NCBI RefSeq assembly: GCF_001428825.1 | Contig: NZ_LMIT01000011.1 | Coordinates: forward strand, 161,588-225,587 | Origin: Nocardioides sp. Root240 | GTDB lineage: Bacteria; Actinomycetota; Actinomycetes; Propionibacteriales; Nocardioidaceae | DNA length: 64,000 bases | Direction: 5' to 3' | The notes under the pieces: model-generated | Databases searched by the model: none | What the model saw: only the letters and a program-made list of their open reading frames with translations | What the model was told of the DNA's origin: nothing | Shown: positions 13,290-22,492 of the stretch, piece after piece | How positions within the stretch are numbered: the stretch's first letter is position 1 | Layout of the letters: the number at the start of each line of letters is the position of its first letter | Position numbers and translations under genes: made by a program

Positions 13290-15452
13290 ATGTCCACGGA
13301 GCAGCAGACCGACCTCGCCCCGTCCCTCGGTACGACGAGCGACGGCGCGGTCGCGACGGAGAGCGTCGTGGAGCCCTACACCCCCGACCCGGCGCTGGTG
13401 GAGCACATCGAGTCCGTCGACAACCGGTTCGTCGACCGCGAGCTGTCGTGGTTGCGCTTCAACGAGCGGGTGCTGGAGCTGGCCGAGGACGAGAGCCTGC
13501 CGCTGCTCGAGCGGACCCGCTTCCTGGCGATCTTCACCAGCAACCTCGACGAGTTCTTCATGGTCCGTGTGGCCGGCCTGAAGCGCCGGATCGCGACCGG
13601 CCTGGCCGTACGCGCGGCCAGCGGGCTGATGCCCCGCGAGGTGCTCGAGGCGATCTGGACCCGCACCGACGAGCTCAGCCAGCGCCACGCCAGCGTCTTC
13701 CAGCACAAGATCGTCCCCTCGCTGCGCGAGCAGGGGATCGAGCTGGTCCGGTGGGCCGACCTCGACCGCGACGAGCAGAAGTTCTGCAAGAAGCTGTTCA
13801 AGGAGCGGGTCTACCCGGTGCTGACGCCGCTGGCGGTCGACCCGGCGCACCCGTTCCCCTACATCTCGGGCCTCTCGCTCAACCTCGCCGTGCTGATCCG
13901 CAACCCGAAGACGGGCAAGGAGCACTTCGCCCGCGTGAAGGTGCCGTCGAACTTCGACCGCTTCGTCGCCGTGGGCAACGCCCGCTTCGTCCCGCTCGAG
14001 GACGTGATCGGCGCCCACCTCGGCCGGCTCTTCCCCGGCATGGAGGTGCTGGAGGTCCACACCTTCCGCGTCACCCGCAACGAGGACCTCGAGGTCGAGG
14101 AGGACGACGCCGAGAACCTCCTCGCCGCGCTCGAGAAGGAGCTGCTGCGCCGCAAGTTCGGCCCGCCGGTGCGCCTGGAGGTCGAGGAGTCGATCGCGCC
14201 GTCCGTGCTCGACCTGCTCGTCTCCGAGCTCGACATCACGCAGGAGGAGGTCTTCCGCCTGCCCGGACCGCTCGACCTGCGCGGCCTGCACTCGATCGCC
14301 GACCTGCCGCGCGACGACCTCAAGTACCCCTCCTTCGTGCCGGCGACCCACGCCCGCCTCGCCGAGGTCGAGTCGGCCGCGCCGGTCGACGTCTTCAAGG
14401 CCCTGCGCCGCCGCGACGTCCTGCTGCACCACCCCTACGACTCGTTCGCGACCTCGGTGCAGCGCTTCATCGAGCAGGCGGCGGCCGACCCGCACGTGCT
14501 GGCGATCAAGCAGACGCTCTACCGCACCTCCGGCGACTCCCCGATCATCGACGCCCTCATCGACGCCGCCGAGGCCGGCAAGCAGGTCCTGGTCCTGGTC
14601 GAGATCAAGGCCCGCTTCGACGAGCAGGCCAACATCCGCTGGGCGCGCAAGCTGGAGAAGGCCGGCTGCCACGTCGTCTACGGCCTGGTCGGCCTCAAGA
14701 CCCACTGCAAGCTGGCGATGGTGGTCCGCGACGAGCCCGAGGGCATCCGTCGCTACACCCACATCGGCACGGGCAACTACAACCCGAAGACCTCGCGGAT
14801 GTACGAGGACCTGGGCCTGCTCACCACCGACGTGACCATCGGCGAGGACGTCGCCCACCTCTTCAACAACCTGTCCGGCTGGTCCCGCAAGGCGACCTAC
14901 GAGCAGCTGCTCGTCGCTCCCGACTCGGTCCGCACCGGCCTGATCGACCTGGTCCACCGCGAGATCGAGCACCACAGGGCGGGCCTGCCCGCCGGCATCC
15001 GGATCAAGGCCAACTCGGTCGTCGACGAGGAGATCATCGACGCGCTCTACCTCGCCTCCGCCGAGGGCGTGCCGGTCGAGCTGCTCGTGCGTGGCATCTG
15101 CGCGCTGCGCCCCGGCGTCCCCGGCCTGAGCGAGCACATCAAGGTGCGCTCGATCCTCGGCCGCTACCTCGAGCACAGCCGGATCTTCTCCTTCGAGGGC
15201 GGCGGCGAGCCCACCGCCTGGATCGGCTCCGCCGACATGATGCACCGCAACCTGGACCGCCGGGTCGAGGTGCTGGTGCGCCTCCCGGAGCAGTCCCGCG
15301 ACGACGTACGACGCCTCCTGGACCTGGCGTTCGCGCCGACCACGCAGGCGTGGGAGCTCGGCGCGGACGCGCACTGGGTCCGCAACGACGGCGCGGAGCA
15401 CCTCCAGGAGACGCTCATCGAGAGGCAGCGCAACCGCCGTTCCAGCTCCTGA
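13290..15452 (+). CDS. ppk: polyphosphate kinase 1
   Basis: Makes polyphosphate reversibly from ATP. The 720-residue product has the PPK N-terminal domain ([17 protein letters not shown] and [17 protein letters not shown]) and the two catalytic domains. His472 (in LKTHCK) and His491 (in HIGTGNYNP) are 19 residues apart, as are the autophosphorylated His435 and His454 of the E. coli enzyme. The ATG at 13290 was chosen because the product then begins with a short variable stretch before the conserved core; upstream in-frame codons overlap the PHO box. It is grouped with phosphate-uptake genes and preceded by a PHO box, so phosphate control is likely. Confidence 0.95.
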   Translation: MSTEQQTDLAPSLGTTSDGAVATESVVEPYTPDPALVEHIESVDNRFVDRELSWLRFNERVLELAEDESLPLLERTRFLAIFTSNLDEFFMVRVAGLKRRIATGLAVRAASGLMPREVLEAIWTRTDELSQRHASVFQHKIVPSLREQGIELVRWADLDRDEQKFCKKLFKERVYPVLTPLAVDPAHPFPYISGLSLNLAVLIRNPKTGKEHFARVKVPSNFDRFVAVGNARFVPLEDVIGAHLGRLFPGMEVLEVHTFRVTRNEDLEVEEDDAENLLAALEKELLRRKFGPPVRLEVEESIAPSVLDLLVSELDITQEEVFRLPGPLDLRGLHSIADLPRDDLKYPSFVPATHARLAEVESAAPVDVFKALRRRDVLLHHPYDSFATSVQRFIEQAAADPHVLAIKQTLYRTSGDSPIIDALIDAAEAGKQVLVLVEIKARFDEQANIRWARKLEKAGCHVVYGLVGLKTHCKLAMVVRDEPEGIRRYTHIGTGNYNPKTSRMYEDLGLLTTDVTIGEDVAHLFNNLSGWSRKATYEQLLVAPDSVRTGLIDLVHREIEHHRAGLPAGIRIKANSVVDEEIIDALYLASAEGVPVELLVRGICALRPGVPGLSEHIKVRSILGRYLEHSRIFSFEGGGEPTAWIGSADMMHRNLDRRVEVLVRLPEQSRDDVRRLLDLAFAPTTQAWELGADAHWVRNDGAEHLQETLIERQRNRRSSS

Positions 15453-15546
15453 CCCGGGCCGCGACACGCGGGCTGACCTGCGAGGACTCTGCAGGGGTCG
15501 GTCCGGCGTGGTCCGCGGCACAGGGCGCGGAACCAGCGCGGGTTGC

Positions 15547-15568
15547 GTTCACCGGCTCGTGACCCCCT
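15547..15568 (+). promoter_or_regulatory. PHO-box-like repeat upstream of the DUF47-pit operon
   Basis: GTTCACCGGCT is followed directly by CGTGACCCCCT, two 11-nt units of which the first fits the PHO consensus well and the second poorly. It lies 39 nt before the GTG of the DUF47 gene. Alone it would be weak; the same arrangement before ppk and pstS makes it more believable. Confidence 0.45.
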
Positions 15569-15607
15569 AGCATGATCGCGTTCGTCTCCGCCTCAACGGG
15601 AGTCCAT

Positions 15608-16225
15608 GTGGGTCTGCGTCTGCGTCCGGTCGATACCTCCTTCTACGACCTCTTCACCAAGTCCGCGCAGCACCTGGTCGGCGGCGCCGAGCTGCTCGCC
15701 GAGATGTTGTCGGACAACTCCGACAAGGCGTCGGTCGCCGAGCGCATGCGTGCCGCCGAGCACGCTGCGGACGAGACGACCCACGAGATCGTGAAGAAGG
15801 TCAACAGCACCTTCGTCACGCCCTTCGACCGCGAGGACATCTACGCGCTGGGCTCCGGCCTCGACGACGTGATGGACATGATGGACGAAGCGGTCGACCT
15901 GATCCTTCTCTACGAGGTCCAGACCCTCCCGGCCGAGCTCTCCGAGCAGGTCGAGGTCCTCCAGCGGTGCGCCGAGCTGACGGCGGCGGCGATGCCGCGC
16001 CTGCAGTCGATGCAGTCGCTCGACGACTACTGGATCGAGATCAACCGGCTCGAGAACGCCGGTGACCGCAACCACCGGCGGATCCTGGCCTCGCTCTTCT
16101 CGGGCGAGTACAAGACCATCGAGGTGCTCAAGCTCAAGGACATCGTCGAGTCGCTCGAGGGCGCCATCGACGCCTTCGAGAAGGTCGCCAACACGGTGGA
16201 GCAGATCGCCGTCAAGGAAGGCTGA
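15608..16225 (+). CDS. DUF47-family (PhoU-like) phosphate transport accessory protein
   Basis: A 205-residue, all-helical PhoU-fold protein. It starts with the family's typical RLRPVDTSFYDLFTKSAQHLV segment and carries ENAGDRNHRR and the acidic E/D-x3-D metal-binding stretches (DDVMDMMDEAVD). The family partners Pit phosphate carriers, here encoded 9 nt downstream. The GTG at 15608 has GGGAG upstream and gives the usual N-terminus; an ATG at 15572 would add 12 unusual residues. Confidence 0.88.
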   Translation: MGLRLRPVDTSFYDLFTKSAQHLVGGAELLAEMLSDNSDKASVAERMRAAEHAADETTHEIVKKVNSTFVTPFDREDIYALGSGLDDVMDMMDEAVDLILLYEVQTLPAELSEQVEVLQRCAELTAAAMPRLQSMQSLDDYWIEINRLENAGDRNHRRILASLFSGEYKTIEVLKLKDIVESLEGAIDAFEKVANTVEQIAVKEG

Positions 16226-16234
16226 CCCAAGGCC

Positions 16235-17263
16235 GTGGACCTCACCCTGGCGATCGTGATCGCCGTGGTCGTCATCGCGCTTGCGTTCGACTACACCAAC
16301 GGCTTCCACGACGCGGCGAACGCGATCGCCACGTCGGTCTCCACGCGCGCGCTCACCCCGCGCATCGCGCTGACGCTGGCCGCGCTGATGAACTTCATCG
16401 GCGCGTTGCTCGGTCAGGAGGTCGCCAAGACGGTGGCCGACGTGGTCACCATCGAGGACGACACAGGCCACCTGCTCGTGGGCGTGCACCACGGGCTGGT
16501 CATCGTCATGGCGGGCCTGCTCGGCGCGATCATCTGGAACCTGATCACCTGGTACTTCGGCCTGCCGTCGTCGTCCTCGCACGCCCTGATCGGCGGTCTG
16601 GTGGGCGCCGCGTTCGCCGGCGGTGTCGAGGTCAAGTGGGACACCATCGTGCAGAAGGTGCTCATCCCGATGGTGATCTCGCCCCTGTTCGGCTTCTGCG
16701 CGGCGTTCGCGGTGATGACGGCGATCCTGTGGATCTTCCGCAGGGGCAACCCGCACCGCATCAACCGTGGCTTCCGCGGCATGCAGACGATCTCGGCGGC
16801 TGCGCTCGCCCTCGGCCACGGCCTGCAGGACGCGCAGAAGACGATGGGCGTCATCCTGCTGACCCTGGTGATCGCCTACCCGGGCTCCTACGACATCGAG
16901 ACGCTGCCGATCTGGGTCGTCATCGCCGCCGCCGGTGCCATCTCGGCCGGTACGTACGCCGGCGGCTGGCGCATCATGCGCACCCTCGGTCGCAAGATCA
17001 TCCACCTCGACCCGCCCCGCGGCTTCGCGGCCGAGTCGGTCGGTGCGGGAGTGCTCTACACGACCGCGTTCGTGTTCCACGCCCCGATCTCGACCACGCA
17101 CACCATCACCTCCGCGGTGATGGGCGCCGGCGCCACCAAGCGCTTCTCGGCGGTTCGCTGGGGCATGGCGCGCACGATCCTCGCCGCCTGGGTCTCGACC
17201 TTCCCTGCCGCCGCGCTGGCGGCGTGGGGCTGCTACGAGGTCCTCAAGCTCGTCCTGCTGTGA
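16235..17263 (+). CDS. Pit-family low-affinity inorganic phosphate transporter
   Basis: A 342-residue integral membrane carrier that takes up phosphate, probably as a metal-phosphate complex with protons. Both PHO4 signature regions are present: DYTNGFHDAANAIATSVSTR near residue 18, and SSSSHALIGGLVGA plus the second-repeat STTHTITSAVMGAG (residues about 288-301). About ten hydrophobic helices are visible. The start is GTG 16235. It is co-transcribed with the DUF47 gene, likely under PhoP control. Confidence 0.93.
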   Translation: MDLTLAIVIAVVVIALAFDYTNGFHDAANAIATSVSTRALTPRIALTLAALMNFIGALLGQEVAKTVADVVTIEDDTGHLLVGVHHGLVIVMAGLLGAIIWNLITWYFGLPSSSSHALIGGLVGAAFAGGVEVKWDTIVQKVLIPMVISPLFGFCAAFAVMTAILWIFRRGNPHRINRGFRGMQTISAAALALGHGLQDAQKTMGVILLTLVIAYPGSYDIETLPIWVVIAAAGAISAGTYAGGWRIMRTLGRKIIHLDPPRGFAAESVGAGVLYTTAFVFHAPISTTHTITSAVMGAGATKRFSAVRWGMARTILAAWVSTFPAAALAAWGCYEVLKLVLL

Positions 17264-17274
17264 GCCCGCGTGCA

Positions 17275-17420
17275 CGGCGCGAGGAACGAGCGCCGGGCAC
17301 GCATCAGGGGCCAGGTCGAGTAGCGCCACGACCGAGGAACGAGGTCGTGACGCGCGTATCGAGGCCCGGCAAGAGGTCTCGATACGTCCTCGCCCAGGGG
17401 CTCGGACTACTCGACCAACG
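17275..17420. repeat. REP-like hairpins and inverted repeat pair
   Basis: Two small hairpins share the same 9-nt loop GAGGAACGA: 17275-17295 (6-bp stem) and 17327-17349 (7-bp stem). Two diverged copies of a longer unit, GGTCGAGTAG...TATCGAGGCC (17313-17368) and its inverse GGTCTCGATACG...CTACTCGACC (17375-17417), flank each other head to head. They lie between convergent genes (pit and the regulator). A related unit occurs at 59260-59304. Confidence 0.65.
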
Positions 17421-17466
17421 AAGCGGGGCCCGGCCCCTCGACCGCGACGCGGCGCTGTGACCTCGG

Positions 17467-18261
17467 TCAGACCGGGTCGATGGTGAGGCTGTAGCCCCGC
17501 CCCCGGATCCGTCGTACGACGGCCACGGTGCCCAGGCGCGCACGGAGCCGGGTCACGTGCATCGCGATGGTGTTGCCGCCGGGACGACGGCCGTTGTCAC
17601 CCCACAGCGCGTCGCCCAGCTCGTCGTCGGTCACCACGCCGGGCGAGTGCAGCATCAGGGTCCGCAGCAGCTCGAACTCCTTCAGCGGCAGGTCGGCGAT
17701 CCGCTGGCCGTTCACCCGCACGGTGAAGGCCGTCGCGTCCAGCTCGATCGGGCCGACCTCGACCCGGGCGTGCTCGGACACCGAGCGCGGACCGTGGGAG
17801 ATCAGCTCCCACAGGTGCTGCGGGGCGTAGGGCCGCAGCACCACCGCGGAGGCACCAGCGAGCATCAGCGAGCCCACCCCACTCCCCCGCCGCGTGGTCG
17901 CGGCAGCATCCGTGAGCTCGTCGAGGTCCTCGGTGCCCGCGATGACGTACGGCGCGCCGTGTCGCCGGATCAGGCCGACGAACTCCTCCGCGGGGATCCC
18001 GGGCGTGCCCGGGGCCACGACCACGGCGTGGGGATCGGTCCTGCCGAACTCCACCAGGCCGTCCAGCGTCGAGGCCACCCAGGTCACGTGGACACCGTGA
18101 CCTGCCATGCCCTCGGCGAGCGCGCCCTCGTCCGGCTCGGGGTCGACCACGAGGAGCTGTGCTCCGGTGGCCTCCGTCCAGCGGTGGAGGTAGGCGCGCA
18201 CGGATTGGCGACGGGCGTCCACGCGCCCGTCCCGCTTCGCCACGTCAGTCCCGATCAACAT
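17467..18261 (-). CDS. winged-helix regulator with degenerate receiver domain, in the phoU position
   Basis: A 264-residue OmpR/PhoB-like DNA-binding protein. The N-terminal half (about 33-155) looks like a receiver but has HAVVVAPGTPG where the phospho-acceptor Asp should be, so control by phosphorylation is unlikely. The C-terminal domain (about 165-262) has LPLKEFELLRTLMLHSPG, then TIAMHVTRLRARLG and IRGRGYSL, a full winged helix. The gene is 34 nt downstream of pstB in the same direction, where phoU often lies, suggesting a role in phosphate or pst control. Targets are unknown. Confidence 0.8.
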   Translation of the reverse strand: MLIGTDVAKRDGRVDARRQSVRAYLHRWTEATGAQLLVVDPEPDEGALAEGMAGHGVHVTWVASTLDGLVEFGRTDPHAVVVAPGTPGIPAEEFVGLIRRHGAPYVIAGTEDLDELTDAAATTRRGSGVGSLMLAGASAVVLRPYAPQHLWELISHGPRSVSEHARVEVGPIELDATAFTVRVNGQRIADLPLKEFELLRTLMLHSPGVVTDDELGDALWGDNGRRPGGNTIAMHVTRLRARLGTVAVVRRIRGRGYSLTIDPV

Positions 18262-18295
18262 CGGCGACCGCCCTCCCGAGAGAGCAGCACGCCGA

Positions 18296-19075
18296 TCAGC
18301 CGAAGCGACCGGAGATGTAGGCCTCGGTCGACGGGTCGTCCGGGTTGGCGAACATCTTCTTCGTCGGGTTGAACTCGACCAGGTGGCCGGGCTCGCCGGT
18401 CGCCTTGAGGTTGAAGAAGCCGGTGTCGTCGGAGACGCGCGCCGCCTGCTGCATGTTGTGCGTGACGATGACGATCGTGAACTCGTCCTTGAGCTCGTGG
18501 ATCAGGTCCTCGATCGCGGACGTCGAGATCGGGTCGAGCGCCGAGCACGGCTCGTCCATGAGCAGCACCTGCGGCTCGACGGCGATCGCGCGGGCGATGC
18601 ACAGCCGCTGCTGCTGGCCACCGGAGAGGCCCATGCCCGGCTTGTTCAGGCGGTCCTTGACCTCGTTCCAGAGGTTGGCGCCGCGCAGCGACTTCTCGAC
18701 GACGGCGTCGGCCTCGGACTTCTTCAGCTTGCCGGCGTTGAGCTTGAGGCCCGCGAGGACGTTGTCGTAGATCGACATCGTCGGGAACGGGTTCGGGCGC
18801 TGGAAGACCATGCCGACCTGGCGTCGTACGGCGACCGGGTCGACGCCCGGGCCGTAGAGGTCCTGGCCGTCGACGACGATCTTGCCCTCGACGCGCGCCC
18901 CCGGGATGACCTCGTGCATCCGGTTGAGCGACCGGAGGAAGGTCGACTTGCCACACCCGGAGGGACCGATGAACGCCGTCACCGCACCCGCGCGGATGGA
19001 CATGTTCACGCCCTGCACCGCGAGGAAGTCGCCGTAGTAGATGTTGACGTCGGAGACGTCGATGCTCTTTGACAT
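18296..19075 (-). CDS. pstB: PstB, phosphate ABC transporter ATPase
   Basis: The 259-residue ATPase that powers high-affinity phosphate uptake. It has Walker [10 protein letters not shown] (near residue 36), [14 protein letters not shown] signature, Walker [14 protein letters not shown] and the switch His in IVTHN. The [16 protein letters not shown] segment is typical of PstB rather than other ABC ATPases. It is last of the pstSCAB run; the ATG at 19075 follows pstA after 11 nt. Confidence 0.96.
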   Translation of the reverse strand: MSKSIDVSDVNIYYGDFLAVQGVNMSIRAGAVTAFIGPSGCGKSTFLRSLNRMHEVIPGARVEGKIVVDGQDLYGPGVDPVAVRRQVGMVFQRPNPFPTMSIYDNVLAGLKLNAGKLKKSEADAVVEKSLRGANLWNEVKDRLNKPGMGLSGGQQQRLCIARAIAVEPQVLLMDEPCSALDPISTSAIEDLIHELKDEFTIVIVTHNMQQAARVSDDTGFFNLKATGEPGHLVEFNPTKKMFANPDDPSTEAYISGRFG

Positions 19076-19086
19076 GGTGTTCCCTC

Positions 19087-20142
19087 TCAACCCTTCTTGG
19101 GGGCGAAGATCTTGCCGACGATGCGTGCCACGAGGTTGAGCACCATCACGATGATGATCAGGATGAAGGCGGCGCCCCACGCGATCGCCTCGGCGGGTGC
19201 GTCGCCCCGCAGGTTCTGTCCGTAGATGAGCACCGGGAGGGTGGTCATCGCGCCGTCGAACGGGTTCATGTTGGTGCGGTCGGTCGCGCCCGCGATCAGC
19301 AGGAGCGGCGCCGTCTCGCCGATGACGCGGGAGGTGGCGAGCGTGATGCCGGTGAGGATGCCGCCCAACGCCGTCGGGAGGACGATGCGGACGATGGTCT
19401 TCCACTTCGGCGTCCCCAGTGCGTACGCCGCCTCGCGGAGGTCGTCGGGGACGAGCATCAGCATCTCCTCGGTCGCGCGCACCACGATCGGGATCATCAG
19501 CAGCGACAGCGCCACCGACCCGCCGAACCCGGAGACGTACGCCGGACCGAAGACAAGCGTGAAGACCGCGAAGGCGAACAGGCCGGCGACGATCGAGGGG
19601 ATGCCCGTCATCACGTCGACCAGGAAGGTGATGGCCTTGGCGAGCTTGTTCTTCTTGCCGTACTCGACCAGGTAGATCGCGGCCATCACGCCGACCGGCA
19701 CCGAGATCACGGCGGCGCCGATGGTGATGATCAGCGTGCCGATGATGGCGTGGTAGATGCCGACCGGCTGGTCGACCTGCGTCTTGAAGAACGAGTAGCT
19801 GAGGAAGGTGCCGTCGATGCGGCCCGCACCCTTGGCGACCACGCGCCACAGCAGTGACACCAGCGGGACGACGGCGACCAGGAAGGTCGCCCAGATCAGG
19901 CCGGTCATCATCCGGTCGGTCGCACCGCGGCGACCCTCGACGAAGACCGACCAGAGCGGCAGCACCACGAGGTGGGCGACAGCGGCGATGACCACGGCGG
20001 GCACCAGCCCCATGCCGAGGACCAGCAGCAGGAGCCCGAGGGCGACGGCGATGCCGGCGACGATCACCGGGGCGGTGCGCGGCAGGCGCGGGTGGACGAG
20101 CGGGATGTGCACCCGCTCCTGGACCTCTTGCACGGTCGTCAT
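19087..20142 (-). CDS. pstA: PstA, phosphate ABC transporter permease
   Basis: A 351-residue permease subunit. Six helices of the binding-protein-dependent transport core follow about 120 residues that hold three extra hydrophobic segments. The EAA-type loop ([19 protein letters not shown]) contacts PstB. The start ATG at 20142 overlaps the pstC stop by 4 nt (ATGA), indicating translational coupling. The ending [12 protein letters not shown] followed by [15 protein letters not shown] is typical. Confidence 0.94.
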   Translation of the reverse strand: MTTVQEVQERVHIPLVHPRLPRTAPVIVAGIAVALGLLLLVLGMGLVPAVVIAAVAHLVVLPLWSVFVEGRRGATDRMMTGLIWATFLVAVVPLVSLLWRVVAKGAGRIDGTFLSYSFFKTQVDQPVGIYHAIIGTLIITIGAAVISVPVGVMAAIYLVEYGKKNKLAKAITFLVDVMTGIPSIVAGLFAFAVFTLVFGPAYVSGFGGSVALSLLMIPIVVRATEEMLMLVPDDLREAAYALGTPKWKTIVRIVLPTALGGILTGITLATSRVIGETAPLLLIAGATDRTNMNPFDGAMTTLPVLIYGQNLRGDAPAEAIAWGAAFILIIIVMVLNLVARIVGKIFAPKKG

Positions 20143-21107
20143 CGGGCCATCCGCCTCTCGCTGCGGCCGATGACCCACCGGGCCGCGAAGTTCACCAGGA
20201 AGGTCAGCAGGAAGAGCACCAGACCGGTCGCCACGAGGACGTTGAGCAGGTCGGCGCTGCGCTCCTTGTACTTGAGGGCGACGTTGGCCGCGATCGAGGT
20301 CGGGCTGGACTGCGCGATGATGTTCCACGACAGGTCGAAGCCGACCGAGAGCACCATGGTGACGGCCATCGTCTCGCCGAGCGCGCGACCCAGGCCGAGC
20401 ATGACCGCCGAGACCATGCCCGAGCGGGAGTACGGGAAGACCGTCATCCGGATCATCTCCCAGCGGGTCGCGCCGAGGGCCAACGCGGCCTCCTCGTGCA
20501 GGCGCGGCGTGCGGGAGAAGACCTCGCGGGTGATCGCGGTGATGATCGGCAGGATCATGATGGCGAGCACGATGCCGGCCGTCAGGACCGTGCGTCCGGC
20601 CGTGCTCGGCTCGCCGAACAGGGCGCCGAGGATCGGCCAGCCGCCGAAGGTGGCGTGCAGCCAGTCGTGCATCGGCACGAGCTTCTTGGCGAGGAAGAAC
20701 GCACCCCAGAGTCCGTAGACGACCGACGGCACGGCAGCGAGCAGGTCGATGACGAACGCGACCGGCGCGGAGAGCCACTTCGGCGCGTAGTGGCTGATCA
20801 CCAGCGCGATGCCGAAGGCGAGCGGCACGGCGATGATCAGCGCGATGATCGACGCGGTGAACGTGCCGACGAGCAGCGGGAAGACGTAGCCCAGGAAGCT
20901 CTCGGCGTGCGGCCCGTAGACCCCGGCCGGCTTGCTGAAGCCCGTCGCGCCCTTGGCGAGCAGGAAGATGAAGACGCCGGCGAGGGCGGCGAGGATCGTC
21001 AGTCCGGCGGCGAGGGCCGCTCCGGAGAAGATGCGGTCGCCGATCCCACCGCGGACGCTCGCCCAGTCGGCGGGCTGGTCCTCGATCTCGGCGGTCGGGG
21101 CTGTCAC
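20139..21107 (-). CDS. pstC: PstC, phosphate ABC transporter permease
   Basis: A 322-residue permease partner of PstA with six membrane helices, an EAA-type loop ([16 protein letters not shown]) and [16 protein letters not shown]. The GTG at 21107 is preceded by GAGGTGAACCA. A strong hairpin lies between it and pstS, so it probably makes less transcript than pstS. Confidence 0.94.
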   Translation of the reverse strand: MTAPTAEIEDQPADWASVRGGIGDRIFSGAALAAGLTILAALAGVFIFLLAKGATGFSKPAGVYGPHAESFLGYVFPLLVGTFTASIIALIIAVPLAFGIALVISHYAPKWLSAPVAFVIDLLAAVPSVVYGLWGAFFLAKKLVPMHDWLHATFGGWPILGALFGEPSTAGRTVLTAGIVLAIMILPIITAITREVFSRTPRLHEEAALALGATRWEMIRMTVFPYSRSGMVSAVMLGLGRALGETMAVTMVLSVGFDLSWNIIAQSSPTSIAANVALKYKERSADLLNVLVATGLVLFLLTFLVNFAARWVIGRSERRMAR

Positions 21108-21156
21108 TGGTTCACCTCGTGCTCGGGTGCTGGGAGGTTCGGGGGGAACGACGAGT

Positions 21157-21195
21157 GGAGGGGTGAGGACGGGGATCGCCCGTCCTCACCCCTCC
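21157..21195 (-). terminator. strong hairpin between pstS and pstC
   Basis: A perfect 17-bp stem (21157-21173 with 21179-21195) with a 5-nt loop starts 7 nt after the pstS stop codon. There is no U-run. In transporter operons such hairpins let the abundant binding protein mRNA outlast or outnumber the permease part, by partial termination or by 3' protection. Confidence 0.75.
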
Positions 21196-21201
21196 GTCAC
21201 G

Positions 21202-22299
21202 TCACTTGCTGCTGATCTTCGCGACGATGTCCTGGGCCTGCTTGGCCGTGGTCGCGGCGAGCTTCGCGGAGCCGGCGTTGTCGGCGGCGTCCTGCTGCCC
21301 CTCGTCGGAGACGATGTACTCGAGGTAGCCCTTGACGTTGGCGGCCTCGGTCGCGTCGTCGTAGGTCTCGCACGCGATCAGGTAGGACAGCAGGATGACC
21401 GGGTAGGCGCCGGCCTCCGTGGTGGTGCGGTCCACGTCGACGGCGATGTCGGTGGCGTCGCGGCCCTCGACGACCGGGGAGACCTCGACGGTCTTCGCGG
21501 CACCCTCGGGCGACGGCGCGACGTAGGCGTCGCCGACCTTGACCGAGACGTGCGAAAGGTCGCCGGCCTGGCTGGCGTCGGCGTAGCCGATGGCACCCTC
21601 GACGTCACCGATCTGCTTGACGACACCCGAGGTGCCCTCGGCGGAGAGGCCGCCGGAGACCGGGAACGCGTCCTCCGCCTCGTACTTCCAGTCGCCGGGG
21701 GCGACCTTGCCGAGGTAGTCGGTGAAGTTCTTGGTGGTGCCCGAGTCGTCGGAGCGGTGCACCGGCGAGATCTTGGTGGCGGGCAGCTCGACGCCGTCGT
21801 TCTGCGCGGCGATGGCCTGGTCGTTCCACGTGGTGATCTTGCCGGCGAAGATCTTCGCGATCGTCGCGGCGTCGAGCTTGAGCTCGTCGACACCCGGGAG
21901 GTTGTAGGCGATGGCGATCGAGGAGATGTACGCGGGGACCTCGACGATGGTGCCGCCGCAGCGCTCCTTGGCCTTCGTGAGGTCCTCGTCCTTGATGTAG
22001 GAGTCGGAACCGGCGAAGGACAGCGCCTTGCTGATGAACTGGCTGCGACCGTCGGTCGAGCCGAGCAGCGCGTAGTTGACGACCAGGTTGCCGCCGTTGG
22101 CGCCCTGGAAGGAGGCCTTCCAGGCGTCCTGGGCCTTCTCCTGGGACGTCGCGCCGCCACCGTTGAGCTCGCCGCTGAGGCCGCCGTCGGTGGAGTCGGT
22201 GTCGTTGCCGGACTCGTTGGAGGCGCCACAGGCGCTCATCAGCAGGGCGAGGGCGGCGACGCCGGGAACCGCGGCGTTGCGGAGGGACTTGAGCTTCAA
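21202..22299 (-). CDS. pstS: PstS, phosphate-binding lipoprotein
   Basis: The 365-residue periplasm-facing phosphate receptor. It has a lipoprotein signal with lipobox LMSAC (Cys24), then an Asp/Ser-rich linker. The mature part has GGGATSQEKAQDAW and GSDSYIKDEDL, whose Ser/Asp residues bind phosphate in the family, and SDDSGTTKNFTDYL. It is the first gene of the pst operon and is preceded by a PHO box. Confidence 0.95.
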   Translation of the reverse strand: MKLKSLRNAAVPGVAALALLMSACGASNESGNDTDSTDGGLSGELNGGGATSQEKAQDAWKASFQGANGGNLVVNYALLGSTDGRSQFISKALSFAGSDSYIKDEDLTKAKERCGGTIVEVPAYISSIAIAYNLPGVDELKLDAATIAKIFAGKITTWNDQAIAAQNDGVELPATKISPVHRSDDSGTTKNFTDYLGKVAPGDWKYEAEDAFPVSGGLSAEGTSGVVKQIGDVEGAIGYADASQAGDLSHVSVKVGDAYVAPSPEGAAKTVEVSPVVEGRDATDIAVDVDRTTTEAGAYPVILLSYLIACETYDDATEAANVKGYLEYIVSDEGQQDAADNAGSAKLAATTAKQAQDIVAKISSK

Positions 22300-22402
22300 G
22301 GAACTTGCCTCTCAGAGGTGAGGGGCGCTCTTGCACGCTCTGCCCCTCGATTCGTACTGGACTCTGGCGAAGTTAGGCAGCGTCGGTAACGCAAATGGCC
22401 AG

Positions 22403-22424
22403 CAGACCTGAACGAACGGTGAAC
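22403..22424 (-). promoter_or_regulatory. PHO box upstream of pstS
   Basis: On the minus strand GTTCACCGTTC (22414-22424) is followed directly by GTTCAGGTCTG (22403-22413), two 11-nt direct repeats matching the actinobacterial PHO box. It lies just over 100 nt before the pstS start codon, leaving room for a promoter and leader. Confidence 0.7.
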
Positions 22425-22492
22425 AGTGGCGGTCCGAGTGGCGGCGGACCGTGTCCCCGGTTACATCCTCGGCCGCGCGTTGCCCGATCCGG

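Noticed and set aside
12080..15562. An 1160-residue plus-strand frame across the esterase and ppk
   Set aside because: It is a shadow in a different frame from ppk with His/Arg/Pro-rich composition; ppk and the esterase are clear in their own frames.
20143..20778. N-terminal extension of PstA
   Set aside because: It overlaps pstC in another frame and is Arg-rich nonsense; the ATG at 20142 has the usual ATGA coupling with the pstC stop.
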